A DNA stretch of 64,000 bases. It comes from Gorsachius magnificus (Eukaryota; Chordata; Aves; Pelecaniformes; Ardeidae). Position 1 is the stretch's first letter. Each line of letters begins with the position of its first letter. Location: NCBI GenBank assembly GCA_034008185.1, contig CM067084.1, positions 10,745,385 through 10,809,384 on the forward strand, written 5' to 3'. The notes under the pieces were generated by a model. It had not been told where the DNA came from and made no database searches. It worked only from the letters and a program-made list of their open reading frames with translations. Positions 62,201-64,000 of this stretch are shown piece after piece. Position numbers and translations under genes: made by a program.

Positions 62201-64000
62201 CTCAGACTGCCAGTTCTTGGGAAGATTTGTACAAAGTTGATTCCTGTTCAAGTTTTATCAATTAAACTGAAACACAAGGGACTGGACTACCTGTTCCTGA
62301 TGTGAGAACACTTCATTTTAACTAAAGTCTCTAGCTTTTGGTTACATTATTTTCACCTGTGATTGTCTTCAATTCTTCAAAGCCAATCATGTTTTCTGGG
62401 AGGCATGAAGAGTTTCTTCCCCTCTGAAGTGACTTATAGGTAATTAAAATAAGGGACAGTTCCTTTGACTTGAAAAAGAGATCATTAGCTCTCCATGTCC
62501 TGATATGACTCAGAATAAACTGTGCAATCCATGCATTTTTGATCTAGGGACTTTAACTAGATAGACAATTACAGTCCTTCTAGTGGAGTTTGAGTCTTGC
62601 ATCCTGCTTCCCATCTCCTCTTCTCAGTGAAGAGCAGCTTGGTTCTTCTCCTTAGCACATCTGAGATTCCCCCTTCCACCTGAATTGCTTTCCCCCCCCA
62701 CATCTACTGATATGAAAAATTAGGCAAAGACACCGGTACAAGCAAAAATACCTGGGAAAAAAAAAAAGATGTTTGTAAGACAGACAAGTAGATTTGGTAT
62801 AACAAAGCAAGCCTATTGTACTTACCAGATACTAAGTAACTGGAAATACCTACAAAATAGCCACCTTCCATGTTTTTACGTATCCTGTAGGAAATTGCTT
62901 AACTGAGGCTGGTATTTTTGCACAGCTTTCTGCCATTTTTAATGGCAGCCACTTTTGCACATGATTTTGCATGTTCTAAATCAAACCAGGAGCTGATGGT
63001 GTACTCGAGAGATCTTTTTCCGGCTGTTTGAAGTTACTGCTCAGAGCTAAAAATCAATGTTCTATCAACAACCTCATTTTTAAAAGTAATTTTAAAATAT
63101 AATTTCAGCTGTTAACTTCAGGCTGCCCCTATCTTCTTTCTCTGTGCCCTCCTCTTTCCTTAAATCTGCCACACATTCTATCTCAAAAACTGAAAATTAA
63201 CTGAGACATTATTGCTTAAATGCACTGATAATTATATTGTGTAGATTTAGCAATAATTACCTATTGCCTTCGCACAGTCAAGTAGGACTGGAGTTTGTTT
63301 CTTGTCATTGCTTGCTGTCTCTCTGAAAACCTGTATTTCCAGCTGTGAAATAACAAATAACCAATCTTCACCCCTTCTCTACCTCCTGAATTTCCCAGAC
63401 TTTCAGATGTGAAAATTAAATATCTTAAGTGTGTCTGCAGGCCCTCATCTTATTAGGACTTTTTATTTTTTTTAGTAAATAACCATGGAGAGCTGTAATG
63501 TCAAATGTAAGTATGGATAGGAGAGGACAGGAGTAGATGAAGCGTGGAAAGAAATCAGCTGAGAAGGACTCCAATATTCAATCTTTTGTCTTTGCAGGTA
63601 AAATTCAAATCTTCAATACTACATTAACACAAAACATCTCTGCCTAGCTTGAAAAAATACATTGATGTCATTTTTTCCACATCCTTACCTTGCTTCTCAT
63701 ATTGGTTCAGAGTTGGTGGTCAAAGATATCTGCTGTGACTGCTGCTGGAGGAATTTCACCGCCTCACCTGGAAGGACTCCAAGCACTCCGTATTCTTTCC
63801 CATATACTGTCCCTACACCCATCTCTCCCAACAGACACAGGTCCTCTGAATCTGCAAATGGAAAAATCAACTTCTTTTTCTGTACACCCTGCATAAGCAG
63901 ATCTCCATTAACTTGAAGAAGTTGCGTATGTGCTGCCTGCCCCTACAGAGCTAGCTGCAGAACTGAAATACCTATCAGTCAAGAATAAAGATGCTTTTCA
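53281..64000. other. 10.7 kb AT-rich DNA, no recognised gene
   Basis: No mobile element or RNA gene is recognised. Simple tracts include T15 at 57791-57805 and an A run near 59930. Minus-strand splice-like segments occur at 53680-53735, 54304-54351 and 63768-63851, and plus-strand ones at 57828-57929 and from 61442. An open frame of 126 codons at 56451-56831 (minus) has no recognised domain. The block at about 56080-56440 has homeodomain-type TAAT words. These are described in the findings; none is firm enough to annotate as a gene. Confidence 0.55.

Noticed and set aside
1..64000. Bacterial features, CRISPR arrays, tRNA or rRNA genes
   Set aside because: None is visible; base composition, repeats and ORF sizes are those of a vertebrate nuclear genome.

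Overview
The window looks like vertebrate nuclear DNA from a bird. The evidence is CR1 LINE copies that end in the CR1 octamer-like tail, and two solo LTRs of types familiar from avian genomes. The background is AT-rich with many homopolymer tracts, and there are no long host ORFs. I find no host gene that I can name. Most of the 64 kb reads as intergenic or deep-intronic sequence.

Layout: 1-6747 is AT-rich non-coding DNA with a G-rich purine tract near 2.65 kb and a GC-richer patch at about 4.4-5.0 kb. A solo LTR (minus orientation, internal ~47-bp tandem repeat) fills 6748-7746. A 5'-truncated CR1 on the minus strand fills 8830-10341; it carries a decayed reverse transcriptase, and its 276-codon open stretch is the longest ORF in the window. 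About 22 kb without a recognisable gene follows. A short CR1 3' end on the plus strand lies at 32006-32215, and a ~70-bp CR1 tail on the minus strand at 38074-38140. A second, older-looking CR1 on the minus strand spans 46387-47573. A second solo LTR (minus orientation) spans 52697-53275 and has a perfect 5-bp target-site duplication. The remainder to 64000 has no recognised gene.

None of the mobile elements can be active: the CR1 copies lack their 5' parts and have disrupted frames, and both LTRs are solo. No rRNA, tRNA, CRISPR or bacterial-type operon is visible.

The most interesting unexplained signal is on the minus strand. Consensus-like splice donors (AG|GTAAG) occur ten times on the minus strand and only twice on the plus strand, one of those inside a CR1. 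Several minus donors close short open segments that start at plausible acceptors: 63768-63851, 54304-54351, 45694-45739, 34430-34461, 16868-16973 and 4965-5078. Three of these sites join in phase into a 68-codon ORF with its own start and stop. They may be exons of a minus-strand protein-coding or long non-coding gene, or pseudo-exons that arose by chance; sequence alone cannot decide. They are therefore given as findings, not as annotated genes.
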